Assembly (NCBI RefSeq): GCF_003050785.1
Contig: NZ_QAOH01000014.1
Span: forward strand, 1 to 64,000
Length of the DNA stretch: 64,000 nucleotides
From: Celeribacter persicus
Lineage (GTDB): Bacteria; Pseudomonadota; Alphaproteobacteria; Rhodobacterales; Rhodobacteraceae
Direction: 5' to 3'
Of this stretch, positions 16,555 through 24,865 are shown piece by piece; position 1 is the stretch's first letter, and every line of letters starts with the position of its first letter. Both the position numbers and the translations under genes were made by a program. The notes under the pieces were generated by a model. It was given only the letters and a program-made list of their open reading frames with translations. It ran no database searches and had not been told where the DNA came from.

Positions 16555-17796
16555 ATGGTGTTTGACTTTCTGAAGCGGGGCGACGTGCCCGAAACGAAAG
16601 CCTCGGCGACCGGGCCGGTTGTGGCGGCGGTCTCGGGTGTGGGCCGTGTGGCCTGGAGCCCGCGGGACACGGTGACGCTGACGCGTGTGGGCTTTACCGG
16701 CAACCCGGTGGGCTTTCGCGCGGTCAAGCTGATCGCCGAAGCGGCGGCGGCTCTGCCTCTGGTGTTGCAGAACCACGCGGAACGGTTCGAGGTGCACCCG
16801 CTTCTCAATGTCATCACCCGTCCGAACCCGGCGCAGGGGCGCGCGGAACTCTTTGAAGCGCTCTATGCGCATTTCCTCCTGTCCGGCAACGGTTATCTCG
16901 AAGCGGTGGGTGAATGGGGGCAAATCCCGACCGAACTGCATGTGCTGCGCTCGGATCGCATGGCGCTCGTGCCCGGCGCGGATGGCTGGCCGGTGGCCTA
17001 TGAATATTCGGTGAGCGGGCGCAAACATCGGTTCGATGTGATCGAGGGCCATTCCCCGATCTGCCACATCAAGGCGTTTCACCCCTCGAACGATCATTAC
17101 GGCCTTTCGCCCATTCAGGCGGCGGCGACGGCGATTGACGTGCACAATGCGGCGTCTCGCTGGTCGAAATCGCTTCTGGACAATGCCGCACGGCCTTCTG
17201 GCGCGATTGTCTACAAGGGCGCGGATGGCAATGCGGCGATGAGCGCGGATCAGTACGACCGCCTGCTCTCTGAGATGGAGAGCCATCATCAGGGCGCGCG
17301 CAATGCCGGTCGGCCGATGCTCCTGGAGGGCGGTCTGGACTGGAAACCGATGGGGTTCAGCCCGTCGGATATGGAGTTCCAGAAGACCAAGGAAGCGGCG
17401 GGGCGCGAGATTGCGCTCGCCTTCGGGGTGCCGCCGATGCTTTTGGGTATTCCCGGCGACATGACCTACGCGAATTATCAGGAAGCGAACCGGGCGTTTT
17501 ACCGGCTGACCGTTCTGCCGCTGGTGCAGAAGGTGACGGCGGCGATCGGGCATTGGCTGTCGGAGATGACGGGCGAGCCGGTCGAACTGAAACCCGATCT
17601 CGATCAGGTGCCAGCGCTGTCGAGCGAACGCGATGCGCAATGGAACCGGATCGCGGGCGCGGATTTTCTCACCGATGACGAAAAGCGCGCGATGCTGGGC
17701 CTGCCGCCTCTGGCGCCGGAACCGGTGTGCGAGGTGCTTCCCGAAGAGATCGGAGAACCGTCGGACGAAGATGTCGGGTCCGGGGAAGGGAACTGA
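16555..17796 (+). CDS. GTA portal protein, HK97 family (orfg3)
   Basis: 413 aa. It forms the dodecameric ring through which DNA enters and leaves the head. Diagnostic stretches are GNPVGFRAVKLIAEAAAALP, FLLSGNGYLEAVGEWG, LLDNAARPSGAIVYKG and ALAFGVPPMLLGIPGDMTYANYQEANRAFYR (split here only for description). I chose ATG 16555 because it has AGGAGA upstream and gives the short N-terminus (MVFDFLKRG) of GTA portals; the frame is open to 16465 but the extension is not family-like. The protease gene starts one base after its stop, leaving no room for the small orfg3.5 found in R. capsulatus. Confidence 0.95.
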   Translation: MVFDFLKRGDVPETKASATGPVVAAVSGVGRVAWSPRDTVTLTRVGFTGNPVGFRAVKLIAEAAAALPLVLQNHAERFEVHPLLNVITRPNPAQGRAELFEALYAHFLLSGNGYLEAVGEWGQIPTELHVLRSDRMALVPGADGWPVAYEYSVSGRKHRFDVIEGHSPICHIKAFHPSNDHYGLSPIQAAATAIDVHNAASRWSKSLLDNAARPSGAIVYKGADGNAAMSADQYDRLLSEMESHHQGARNAGRPMLLEGGLDWKPMGFSPSDMEFQKTKEAAGREIALAFGVPPMLLGIPGDMTYANYQEANRAFYRLTVLPLVQKVTAAIGHWLSEMTGEPVELKPDLDQVPALSSERDAQWNRIAGADFLTDDEKRAMLGLPPLAPEPVCEVLPEEIGEPSDEDVGSGEGN

Positions 17797-17797
17797 G

Positions 17798-18385
17798 ATG
17801 CAAAAGGATTTCTACAGCGGCCTTGAGCACAAATTCGCCCGTCTGGGTGAAGAGGTGACCATTGAAAACGGTGTGAGGATAGAGGGTTACGCCTCTCTCT
17901 TCGGGCAGCGTGACAGTGGCGGCGACATCGTGATGCAGGGCGCTTATGCCAAATCTCTCGCGGCGCTGAAGGCCAAGGGGCGCAGCGTGAAGATGCTCTG
18001 GCAGCACGACCCGGCGCAACCCATCGGGATCTGGGACGAGGTGCGCGAGGACGCGCGCGGTCTCTATGTCAAAGGACGTTTGCTGACCGACCTGCAAAAA
18101 GGTCGCGAGGCGGTGGCGCTGATCGAGGCGGGGGCGATTGACGGGTTGTCGATCGGCTACCGGACCTTGCGCGCCCGGAAGGATCAGAAAGGCGCACGCC
18201 TTTTGTCGGAACTGGAGCTTTGGGAGGTCTCTTTGGTGACCTTCCCGATGCTGCCGGAAGCGCGGCTTTCCGCAGAGCAGAAGGGCGATGAGGCCCTGAT
18301 GTCTGAGGCGGTGCTGCGCGATCTCGCGGAGGCCTTGAACGGTGCCCGCAAGCTGCTGGCCGGAGGTGGCTTCAGAGATGACTGA
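17798..18385 (+). CDS. GTA prohead protease, HK97 U35 family (orfg4)
   Basis: 195 aa. It matures the capsid by trimming the scaffold part of the major capsid protein. The likely catalytic set is His in LWQHDPAQPIG, Ser in GLSIGYRT and Glu/Asp in ELWEVSLVTFP. ATG 17798 comes directly after the portal stop; ATG 17633 is rejected because it lies inside the portal gene in another frame. The C-terminal 30 residues are a helical tail. It precedes the capsid gene by 51 bases. Confidence 0.93.
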   Translation: MQKDFYSGLEHKFARLGEEVTIENGVRIEGYASLFGQRDSGGDIVMQGAYAKSLAALKAKGRSVKMLWQHDPAQPIGIWDEVREDARGLYVKGRLLTDLQKGREAVALIEAGAIDGLSIGYRTLRARKDQKGARLLSELELWEVSLVTFPMLPEARLSAEQKGDEALMSEAVLRDLAEALNGARKLLAGGGFRDD

Positions 18386-18436
18386 GGCCAGCGCATTCAC
18401 CCGCGAAACCCAACATCAGGACAAAGGAATGTTTGG

Positions 18437-19642
18437 ATGAGCACACCCGAAAGAGAGACCCGACAGTCGGGTTCGGCCCCAGATCTGGCCCATGAGGTGA
18501 AGACCGCTCTGGCCGGTTTCATGAGTGATCTCAAAGACTTTCAGATCGAAATCAAATCGAAACTTCAGCATCAGGAAGAGCGACTGACCATGCTTGATCG
18601 TAAATCTCACAGCTTTGCCACCCCGGCAACCCGTCCGGCCCTGTCCGCGCGGCCCGAGGTGGATCTGTCCCACAAGACGGCCTTCACCACCTATGTGCGC
18701 AATGGCGACGACGACGCGCTGCGCGGTCTTGCGCTTGAAGGCAAATCCATGTCCGCCGCTGTGAATGGCGATGGCGGTTACCTTGTCGATCCGCAGACCG
18801 CCGACGTGATCAAATCGGTGCTGAAATCCACCGCTTCGATCCGGTCCATCGCCAATGTGGTGAATGTCGAGGCGACCTCCTACGACGTGCTGATCGACAC
18901 CACCGATCTCGGCTCCGGCTGGGTGACGGAGACCGGCACGGTGGGCGAGACCGCGACCCCGACCATCGACCGCATCTCGATCCCGCTCTATGAGCTGTCC
19001 GCCCTGCCGAAAGCTTCTCAGCGTCTGCTGGACGACAGCGCCTTCGACATCGAAGCCTGGCTTGCGGGTCGCATCGCCGACAAGTTCGCCTCCGCCGAGG
19101 CGTCTGCCTTCATCAATGGCGATGGCGTCGACAAGCCGACCGGCATTCTGAACCACACGCAGGTGGATAACGACAGCTGGGCCTGGGGCGCGCTGGGTTA
19201 CATCGTCACCGGCACCGATGGCGGGTTCGACGCCACCGATCCGGCGGATGCGATTGTCGAGCTGGTCTATGCGCTGGGCGCTCAGTACCGCACAAACGGC
19301 ACCTTCGTGATGAACTCCAAAACGGCGGGTCAGGTGCGCAAGCTCAAAGATGCGGACGGTCGTTTCCTCTGGTCCGACGGTCTCGCCGCCGGTGAACCCG
19401 CCCGTCTGATGGGCTACCCGGTTCTGATTGCCGAGGACATGCCGGACATCGCCTCTGACGCCGCCGCGATTGCATTCGGCGACTTCAACGCGGGCTATAC
19501 CGTGGCCGAGCGTCCGGATGTGCGCATCCTGCGCGATCCGTTCTCCGCGAAACCGCATGTGCTGTTCTACGCGACCAAGCGCGTCGGTGGTGACGTGTCC
19601 GATTTCGCGGCGATCAAGCTGCTGAAATTCGGCATCGCCTGA
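18437..19642 (+). CDS. GTA major capsid protein, HK97 fold (orfg5)
   Basis: 401 aa. The first 100 residues are a polar helical scaffold domain (KTALAGFMSDLKDFQIEIKS), probably removed by the orfg4 protease. The mature shell protein follows: VDPQTADVIKSVLKSTASIR, SALPKASQRLLDDSAFDIEAWL, FINGDGVDKPTGIL and the C-terminal AIAFGDFNAGYTVAERPDV. It builds the small GTA head. Codons are those of a highly expressed gene. It is followed by a very stable hairpin (19658-19761), which should affect mRNA stability or read-through into the tail genes. Confidence 0.96.
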   Translation: MSTPERETRQSGSAPDLAHEVKTALAGFMSDLKDFQIEIKSKLQHQEERLTMLDRKSHSFATPATRPALSARPEVDLSHKTAFTTYVRNGDDDALRGLALEGKSMSAAVNGDGGYLVDPQTADVIKSVLKSTASIRSIANVVNVEATSYDVLIDTTDLGSGWVTETGTVGETATPTIDRISIPLYELSALPKASQRLLDDSAFDIEAWLAGRIADKFASAEASAFINGDGVDKPTGILNHTQVDNDSWAWGALGYIVTGTDGGFDATDPADAIVELVYALGAQYRTNGTFVMNSKTAGQVRKLKDADGRFLWSDGLAAGEPARLMGYPVLIAEDMPDIASDAAAIAFGDFNAGYTVAERPDVRILRDPFSAKPHVLFYATKRVGGDVSDFAAIKLLKFGIA

Positions 19643-19657
19643 GGTTTCTGAACGACT

Positions 19658-19761
19658 TGCCCCGGTCCATTGGGCCGGGGCAGCGGATGCGCGGTCCATT
19701 TCTCCCCGTGTTGTCTAGCAGCTCCCCCTCCGTCCGAGTGACACGGGGGGCCGCGCATCCG
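19658..19761 (+). promoter_or_regulatory. Two strong RNA hairpins between capsid and connector genes
   Basis: Hairpin 1: TGCCCCGGTCC / GGGCCGGGGCA (19658-19682) with a 3-base loop and one G-U pair. Hairpin 2: outer stem 19684-19694 with 19751-19761 (11 perfect pairs, CGGATGCGCGG / CCGCGCATCCG), a 7-base bulge, inner stem 19702-19711 with 19741-19750 (10 pairs, one G-U), and a loop of 29 bases. Neither has a T-run, so this looks like an attenuator or stability element, not a classic terminator. Confidence 0.75.
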
Positions 19762-19802
19762 AATTCGCAATTTCAAGGGGGACCCGGATACGGAGTTGTA
19801 CC

Positions 19803-20399
19803 ATGATGTTGATGGAGCAGACCCAGGTGGCCTCAACGGCGCTGCCGGTCGCTGAGTTCAGGGACCATATGAGACTGGGCACCGGGTTTGACGACGACGG
19901 GGTTCAGGACGGGGTTCTGGAGACCTTTCTGCGGGCGGCCATGGCGGCGGTCGAGGCGCGCACGAACAAGGTGCTGATCGCCCGAGATTTTCTTTACACG
20001 GTCACCGCATGGCGCGATCTGAGCGCGCAGGTTCTGCCGGTCGCGCCGGTTACGGCGGTCGCGAGCTTTGTCATTGTGGACCGGCTCGGGGCCGAGACCA
20101 CGGTGGACAGCGCGAAATACATGCTGGAGCAGGACACGCACCGGCCGCGGGTGGTCTCGACCGGCTTCATCCTGCCTCAGATCCCGGTGGCGGGACAGGC
20201 GAAGATCGCGTTCACGGCGGGCTTTGCCGCGAGTTGGGGCGATCTGCCCGCCGATCTGGCGCAGGCGGTGTTCCTGCTGGCCGCGCATTATTACGAGCAC
20301 CGGCATGAGACGGCGGTGGGCGAGGCGGTGATGCCGTTTGGCGTCAGCACGCTTCTGGAGCGCTACCGCAACCTGCGTCTCTTCGGAGGGCGGGGCTGA
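19803..20399 (+). CDS. GTA head-tail connector, gp6-like (orfg6)
   Basis: 198 aa. Head-completion protein that sits under the portal. Features: N-terminal AEFRDHMRLGTGFDDDG, helical FLRAAMAAVEARTNK, then beta-rich YTVTAWRDLSAQVLPVAPVTAV and the C-terminal helix VFLLAAHYYEHRHET. Position and sequence fit the YP_/gp6 connector family of HK97-like phages and R. capsulatus GTA gene 6. Its start could be ATG 19803, 19806 or 19812. The stop overlaps the next start (TGATG), so it is coupled to orfg7. Confidence 0.88.
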   Translation: MMLMEQTQVASTALPVAEFRDHMRLGTGFDDDGVQDGVLETFLRAAMAAVEARTNKVLIARDFLYTVTAWRDLSAQVLPVAPVTAVASFVIVDRLGAETTVDSAKYMLEQDTHRPRVVSTGFILPQIPVAGQAKIAFTAGFAASWGDLPADLAQAVFLLAAHYYEHRHETAVGEAVMPFGVSTLLERYRNLRLFGGRG

Positions 20400-20740
20400 T
20401 GTCGGCGGTGGTGCATCTCAATCGCAAGCTCGTGCTTGAAGAGGCCGAACGGGTCTCTGACGGCGCGGGCGGTTATGTCGAAACCTGGGTCCGGCTCGGA
20501 ACGCTCTGGGCGTCGATCCAGCCCGGCACCGGCTCCGAGACCTCTCAGGATTTCCTCACCGTGTCGCGTGTGCCGATGAAGATCATCGTGCGCGGCGCGC
20601 CAGTGGGTTCGAAACGGCGTCCGAAACCGGATCAGCGCTTTGTCGAAGGCGGGCGGGTGTTTCGCATCCTTGCCGTGACCGAAACGGATGCGCAGGGCCA
20701 TTACCTGACCTGCAATGCGCGTGAGGAGGTGACGTCATGA
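20399..20740 (+). CDS. GTA head-tail adaptor / stopper (orfg7)
   Basis: 113 aa. SPP1 gp16-like head-closure family: small beta-barrel with VQ-type start (LNRKLVLEEAERVSDGAGGYVETWVRLGTLWA). The DQRFVEGGRVFRILAVTE strand near the end is typical for this family. It closes the DNA channel and joins head to tail. The start overlaps the orfg6 stop by one base and its stop overlaps orfg8 by four bases (ATGA), indicating tight translational coupling. Confidence 0.88.
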   Translation: MSAVVHLNRKLVLEEAERVSDGAGGYVETWVRLGTLWASIQPGTGSETSQDFLTVSRVPMKIIVRGAPVGSKRRPKPDQRFVEGGRVFRILAVTETDAQGHYLTCNAREEVTS

Positions 20741-21147
20741 GCTACGGAGTGGCTGCGGCCCTGCAAACGGCGGTTTATCAGGCGCTTGCCTCTGATGCGA
20801 CGCTCGCGGGGCTTGTCGGCGGCGCGATCTATGATGCGGCGCCTGCGGGCACGATCCCGGCGCTTTATGTGAGCCTCGGGCCGGAGGACGTCACCGACGC
20901 CTCGGACAAGACCGGGCATGGCGCGCGGCACGAGCTCACCGTGTCGGTCGTCTCCGACAGCGCGGGGTTTCTCACCGCGAAACAGGTGGCCGCGCGCCTT
21001 TCCGACATCCTCGTGGATGCCGATCTCATCTTGTCGCGGGGCACGCTTGTCGGGCTCTGGTTCGTGTCGGCCAAGGCCCGGCGCGTTCAGGACAGCGATG
21101 TGCGCAGGATCGACCTGAAATTCCGCGCGCGCGTCGAAGACAACTGA
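20737..21147 (+). CDS. GTA tail completion protein, DUF3168 family (orfg8)
   Basis: 136 aa. DUF3168/tail-terminator-like: ALQTAVYQALASDATLAGLVGG at the start is the usual helix, followed by IPALYVSLGPEDVTDASDK and GHGARHELTVSVVSD. It probably caps the tail tube at the head-proximal end. It overlaps orfg7 by four bases; orfg9 follows after 24 bases with an ACGGAG ribosome site. Confidence 0.9.
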   Translation: MSYGVAAALQTAVYQALASDATLAGLVGGAIYDAAPAGTIPALYVSLGPEDVTDASDKTGHGARHELTVSVVSDSAGFLTAKQVAARLSDILVDADLILSRGTLVGLWFVSAKARRVQDSDVRRIDLKFRARVEDN

Positions 21148-21171
21148 TTTTCCAAGACGGAGTAAACGACC

Positions 21172-21585
21172 ATGGCTGCCCAAAACGGCAAAGACCTCCT
21201 GATCAAGCTGGACATGAACGGGTCCGGCACATTCGAGACCATCGCGGGGCTGCGCGCCACGCGGATTTCCTTCAACGCGGAAAGCGTCGATGTCACCTCG
21301 CTCGAAAGCTCTGGCGGCTGGCGTGAATTGCTTGGCGGCGCGGGCGTGAAAAGCGCCGCGATTTCCGGCTCGGGCGTCTTCAAGGACGCAAGCACTGACG
21401 AGCGCGCGCGTCAGATCTTTTTCGACGGCGAAGTGCCCGAATTCCAGGTGATCATCCCGGATTTCGGCACGGTGCAGGGCGCGTTCATGATCACCTCGAT
21501 CGAATATGCGGGCGCGTACAATGGCGGGGCGAGCTATGAGCTTGCCATGGCCTCGGCGGGCGCGCTGAGCTTCACGGCGGTGTAA
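21172..21585 (+). CDS. GTA major tail tube protein (orfg9)
   Basis: 137 aa. Tail tube protein of the long-tail family: AQNGKDLLIKLDMNGSGTFETIAGLRATRISFN, then VDVTSLESSGGWRELLGGAGVKSAAISGSG and EVPEFQVIIPDFGTVQGAF. These are the hallmarks of the phage major tail protein 2/TP901-1-like tube. Many copies stack around the tape measure protein. Three bases separate it from orfg10. Confidence 0.92.
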   Translation: MAAQNGKDLLIKLDMNGSGTFETIAGLRATRISFNAESVDVTSLESSGGWRELLGGAGVKSAAISGSGVFKDASTDERARQIFFDGEVPEFQVIIPDFGTVQGAFMITSIEYAGAYNGGASYELAMASAGALSFTAV

Positions 21586-21588
21586 GCC

Positions 21589-21903
21589 ATGGCGAACCCC
21601 TTCCAAGGCGAAGTGGCGCTGACGCTGAACGGTGAGCGCCATGTTCTCAAACTCACGCTCGGGGCGCTGGCCGAACTGGAGGCCGGGCTTGAGACCGACA
21701 CGCTGGTGGCGCTTATCGAGTGCTTTGAAGCGGGGCGGTTTTCTTCGGCGGACGTGCTGCGCGTGGTCGTGGCGGGGCTTCGGGGTGGCGGCTGGAAGGG
21801 CGGTTATGACGACATCCTGACCGCGGAGATCAAGGGCGGACCTCTGGAGGCGGCGCGCGTTGGTGCGGAGCTGATCGCGCGCGCTTTCACGGTGCCCGCG
21901 TAA
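21589..21903 (+). CDS. GTA protein orfg10, probable tail assembly chaperone
   Basis: 104 aa. The start MANPFQGEVALTLNGERHVLKLTLGALAELEAGL is characteristic of the GTA gene 10 family, usually annotated as gene transfer agent family protein. Position between tube and tape measure, plus the helical C-terminus, suggests a tail assembly chaperone like lambda gpG. It is transcribed with orfg9. Confidence 0.85.
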   Translation: MANPFQGEVALTLNGERHVLKLTLGALAELEAGLETDTLVALIECFEAGRFSSADVLRVVVAGLRGGGWKGGYDDILTAEIKGGPLEAARVGAELIARAFTVPA

Positions 21904-21924
21904 GGCCGGAACAGGGAGAACGCC

Positions 21925-22176
21925 ATGAGCATGATTTCCGCCACTGGCGGGTTCGAATGGCCCGCACTGATGCGGCTCGGGATCAGGGGGCTGGGCCTCA
22001 AACCCGCCGAGTTCTGGGCGCTCACGCCGGCCGAGCTTTTGCTCATGCTGGGCGCGGGATCGGGCACGGCTCCGATGGGGCGCGCGCGACTTGAGGAACT
22101 GGCCAGGGCCTTCCCCGACGAACATGCGGGCGAAGGCGGATTGAAAGGGCAAGACAAGGGGCAACATCATGGCTGA
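21925..22176 (+). CDS. GTA orfg10.1, rcc01693-type tail assembly chaperone
   Basis: 83 aa. Typical segments: FEWPALMRLGIRGLGLKPAEFWALTPAELLLMLG and MGRARLEELARAFPD. This small family lies between orfg10 and orfg11 in all GTA clusters I know and is thought to act with orfg10 during tail assembly. The end overlaps the tape measure start by eight bases. No sign of a programmed frameshift with orfg10: the two are separate genes 21 bases apart. Confidence 0.85.
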   Translation: MSMISATGGFEWPALMRLGIRGLGLKPAEFWALTPAELLLMLGAGSGTAPMGRARLEELARAFPDEHAGEGGLKGQDKGQHHG

Positions 22177-22849
22177 CGAGTTGAACGGCACGGATATCAA
22201 CGGCTTGAGCACGTTCGAGGATCGGGTCGAACAGATGGAGAGTGCCATCGGCGGGGCCGAGGCCATGGCGGCGGCGTTCAATCAGGAAATGACGCGGCTT
22301 CAGGCCACGGTGGCGGAGACCCAGCGCGAGGTCTTCAAGTTGGAGAGCGGCATTTCACGCGGGCTCAAGAAGGCGATCGACGGGCTGGTGTTCGATGGCG
22401 ACACGCTGGCGGAGGCTTTGAAAGGCGTCGGACAGTCGATGCTGACCGCCGCCTATAATGCCGCCGTGACGCCGGTGACGAGCCATGTCGGATCGGTTCT
22501 GGGCACCGGGCTTGAGGGCATCATTCAGGGGCTTCTGCCTTTTGAGAAAGGCGGTGCCTTTGCGCAGGGCAAGGTGATGCCATTCGCCAACGGCGGTGTG
22601 GTCTCGCAGCCCACCTATTTCCCGATGCGCGGCGCCACGGGTTTGATGGGAGAGGCGGGCGCGGAAGCGATCATGCCGCTCACCCGTGGCGCCAATGGCA
22701 AGCTGGGGGTGCAGGCCTCCGGATCGTCGCGGCCTGTCAACATCACGATGAACGTCACCACGCCCGATGTCGCGGGCTTCCAGCGCAGCCAAAGCCAGGT
22801 GGCCGCGCAACTGAGCCGCGCTTTGGGGCGCGGTTCGCGCAACCAGTAA
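22169..22849 (+). CDS. GTA tail tape measure protein (orfg11)
   Basis: 226 aa, very short for a tape measure protein. An N-terminal coiled coil (FEDRVEQMESAIGGAEAMAAAFNQEM) leads into GLKKAIDGLVFDGDTLAEALKGVGQSML. Then comes the Gly/Phe-rich C-terminal region with FEKGGAFAQGKVMPFANGGVV and a GEAGAEAIMPLTRG motif found in many tape measure proteins. Length sets tail length, so GTA tails here should be short. It overlaps orfg10.1 by eight bases. Confidence 0.9.
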   Translation: MADELNGTDINGLSTFEDRVEQMESAIGGAEAMAAAFNQEMTRLQATVAETQREVFKLESGISRGLKKAIDGLVFDGDTLAEALKGVGQSMLTAAYNAAVTPVTSHVGSVLGTGLEGIIQGLLPFEKGGAFAQGKVMPFANGGVVSQPTYFPMRGATGLMGEAGAEAIMPLTRGANGKLGVQASGSSRPVNITMNVTTPDVAGFQRSQSQVAAQLSRALGRGSRNQ

Positions 22850-22867
22850 TCGCAGGAGGGGCAGACC

Positions 22868-23500
22868 ATGGGTTTTCATGAGGTGAGATTTCCCGCCAAT
22901 CTGAGCTTTGGCTCCGTCGGCGGACCGGAGCGGCGCACCGATGTGGTGACGCTCGCCAACGGGTTCGAGGAGCGCAACACGCCCTGGGCGCATTCGCGCA
23001 GGCGCTATGACGCGGGGCTCGGTATGCGCTCGCTCGACGACATCGAGACGCTGATCGCGTTTTTCGAGGCGCGGCAGGGGCAACTCTACGGATTTCGCTG
23101 GAAGGACTGGTCGGACTACAAAAGCTGCAAACCCTCCGTGGCGACCGGGTTTCAGGATCAGGTGATCGGCGAGGGCGATGGCGAAACCACGGTGTTTCAG
23201 CTCTCCAAGACCTATCGTTCCGGCGATGTCTCCTATGTCCGTCCGGTCAAGAAGCCCGTGTCGGGCACGGTGCTCATCGGTGTGGGCGGGCAACAGGCGT
23301 TCGAGGCGATCGACTGGGAGGTGGACACCGCCACCGGTCTGATCACGTTTGGCACGCCACCCACGGGAGGCGCGGAGATCACCGCAGGGTTCGAATTCGA
23401 CGTGCCGGTGCGCTTTGACACCTCCAGCATCTCCACCTCGGTCTCCTCGTTTCAGGCGGGTGAAGTGCCGAATGTGCCGGTTGTGGAGGTGCGTGTCTGA
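22868..23500 (+). CDS. GTA distal tail protein, DUF2460 (orfg12)
   Basis: 210 aa. DUF2460 family (TIGR02217-type): MGFHEVRFPANLSFGSVGGPERRTDVV, then ERNTPWAHSRRRYDAG and IAFFEARQGQLYGFRWKDWSDYKS. It forms the hexameric distal tail ring that starts the baseplate. GGAGGGGC precedes the ATG. Its stop overlaps the start of orfg13 by one base. Confidence 0.93.
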   Translation: MGFHEVRFPANLSFGSVGGPERRTDVVTLANGFEERNTPWAHSRRRYDAGLGMRSLDDIETLIAFFEARQGQLYGFRWKDWSDYKSCKPSVATGFQDQVIGEGDGETTVFQLSKTYRSGDVSYVRPVKKPVSGTVLIGVGGQQAFEAIDWEVDTATGLITFGTPPTGGAEITAGFEFDVPVRFDTSSISTSVSSFQAGEVPNVPVVEVRV

Positions 23501-24399
23501 TGGCCTTTTCCGGGGAACTTCAAACCCATCTCGCGTCCGGTGTGACGACGCTGTGCCGCGCCTGGGCGCTGGTGCGCAAGGATGGCACGACCTTTGGCTT
23601 TACCGATCACGACAACGATCTGAGTTTCGAGGGCGTGAGCTTCAAGGCCGATACCGGGTTGACCGCCAATGCGCTTGAGCAATCCACCGGGCTTTCCGTG
23701 GACAACACCGAAGCGCTGGGCGCGCTCTCGGCGGCGTCTGTCACGGAAGAGGACATCCGCGCGGGGCGGTTCGACGGGGCGCATGTGCGGTCGTGGCTGG
23801 TGAACTGGGTCGATGTTTCCGAGCGTGCGCTGTTGTTTCAGGGCACGTTCGGCGAGATCACCCGTGTCTCCGGCGGGTTTCGTGCCGAGTTGCGTGGCCT
23901 TACCGAAGAGTTGAACCAGCCGCAGGGGCGCGTCTATCAGTCCGGCTGTTCCGCCGTTCTGGGCGGTAAAGGTTGCGGTTTCAATACGTCGCAGCCGGGC
24001 TATTTCACCGAAGTGACGGTCGAGAGTGTCGAGAAGGGCAAGATTTTCGCCTTCGCCGATCTCACCGGTTTTGACGACCGTTGGTTCGAACGTGGGCGTC
24101 TGACCGTGCTGTCCGGTGCGGCCAAAGGGCTTGTGGGGATCGTGAAGAACGACCGGCTGTCGGCGGACGGGCGCAGGGTCGAGCTTTGGGAGGAACTGCG
24201 CGCCGAAATCACCGTTGGCGACACGATCCGCATCGAGGCGGGCTGTGACAAGCGCGCGGCGACCTGTCGACTCAAGTTCGACAATTTCCTGAATTTTCAG
24301 GGGTTTCCGCATATTCCGGGTGATGACTGGCTGGCCACCTATCCGGTCCGCTCGGGCCGGAACGATGGCGGCAGCCTGATGGGCAGCGGATCGGTGTGA
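23500..24399 (+). CDS. GTA baseplate hub protein, DUF2163 (orfg13)
   Basis: 299 aa. DUF2163/phage BR0599 family: LCRAWALVRKDGTTFGFTDHDNDLSFEGV near the start, then an N-terminal gpL-like fold. C-terminal Cys residues (SGCSAVLGGKGCGF, GCDKRAATCRLKF, plus a final FPHIPGDDW) are spaced as in lambda gpL, which binds an Fe-S cluster. I infer a hub protein with a metal site. One-base overlap with orfg12; orfg14 starts 10 bases later. Confidence 0.92.
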   Translation: MAFSGELQTHLASGVTTLCRAWALVRKDGTTFGFTDHDNDLSFEGVSFKADTGLTANALEQSTGLSVDNTEALGALSAASVTEEDIRAGRFDGAHVRSWLVNWVDVSERALLFQGTFGEITRVSGGFRAELRGLTEELNQPQGRVYQSGCSAVLGGKGCGFNTSQPGYFTEVTVESVEKGKIFAFADLTGFDDRWFERGRLTVLSGAAKGLVGIVKNDRLSADGRRVELWEELRAEITVGDTIRIEAGCDKRAATCRLKFDNFLNFQGFPHIPGDDWLATYPVRSGRNDGGSLMGSGSV

Positions 24400-24409
24400 G
24401 GAGGCGGCG

Positions 24410-24865
24410 ATGACGGATGTGAGCATTGCGGATCGCGCGCGGGCCTGGATCGGGACGCCCTATCTGCATCAGGCCTCCTGCAAGGGGGCGGGGGCGGATT
24501 GTCTCGGGCTTTTGCGCGGGGTCTGGCGGGAGATTTACGGCTGTGAGCCGATCAACATTCCGCCTTACACCGCCGACTGGAGCGAACCGCAGCGCGATGA
24601 GCGCATGTTGCGCGCCGCGCAGGAAAACCTCGTCGAGAAACCGCTCGCCGAAATGGCGGCGGGCGATGTGTTGCTGTTTCGGATGCGTGACGGGGCGGTC
24701 GCCAAACATCTCGGCATCGTCGGGCGCACGGGCGCGGCACCGTCGTTCATCCATGCCTACAGCGGGCATGGTGTGATCGAAAACGCGCTGAGCGGCCCCT
24801 GGAAACGCCGGGTCGTCCGGTGTTTCGCCTTTCCGCCTGTTTTAACCACGCAAGGAGGTCTCTGA
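24410..24865 (+). CDS. GTA NlpC/P60 cell-wall peptidase (orfg14)
   Basis: 151 aa. NlpC/P60 cysteine peptidase: nucleophile Cys31 in GADCLGLLRGVWRE and catalytic His100 in AKHLGIVG. It should cut peptide stems in peptidoglycan so the particle can reach the recipient periplasm. It corresponds to the R. capsulatus GTA peptidase. Its stop overlaps the orfg15 start by one base (TGATG). Confidence 0.94.
   Translation: MTDVSIADRARAWIGTPYLHQASCKGAGADCLGLLRGVWREIYGCEPINIPPYTADWSEPQRDERMLRAAQENLVEKPLAEMAAGDVLLFRMRDGAVAKHLGIVGRTGAAPSFIHAYSGHGVIENALSGPWKRRVVRCFAFPPVLTTQGGL

Noticed and set aside
17633-17797. Upstream extension of the GTA protease frame
   Set aside because: Lies within the portal gene in another frame; residues are Arg/Cys-rich and not protease-like.
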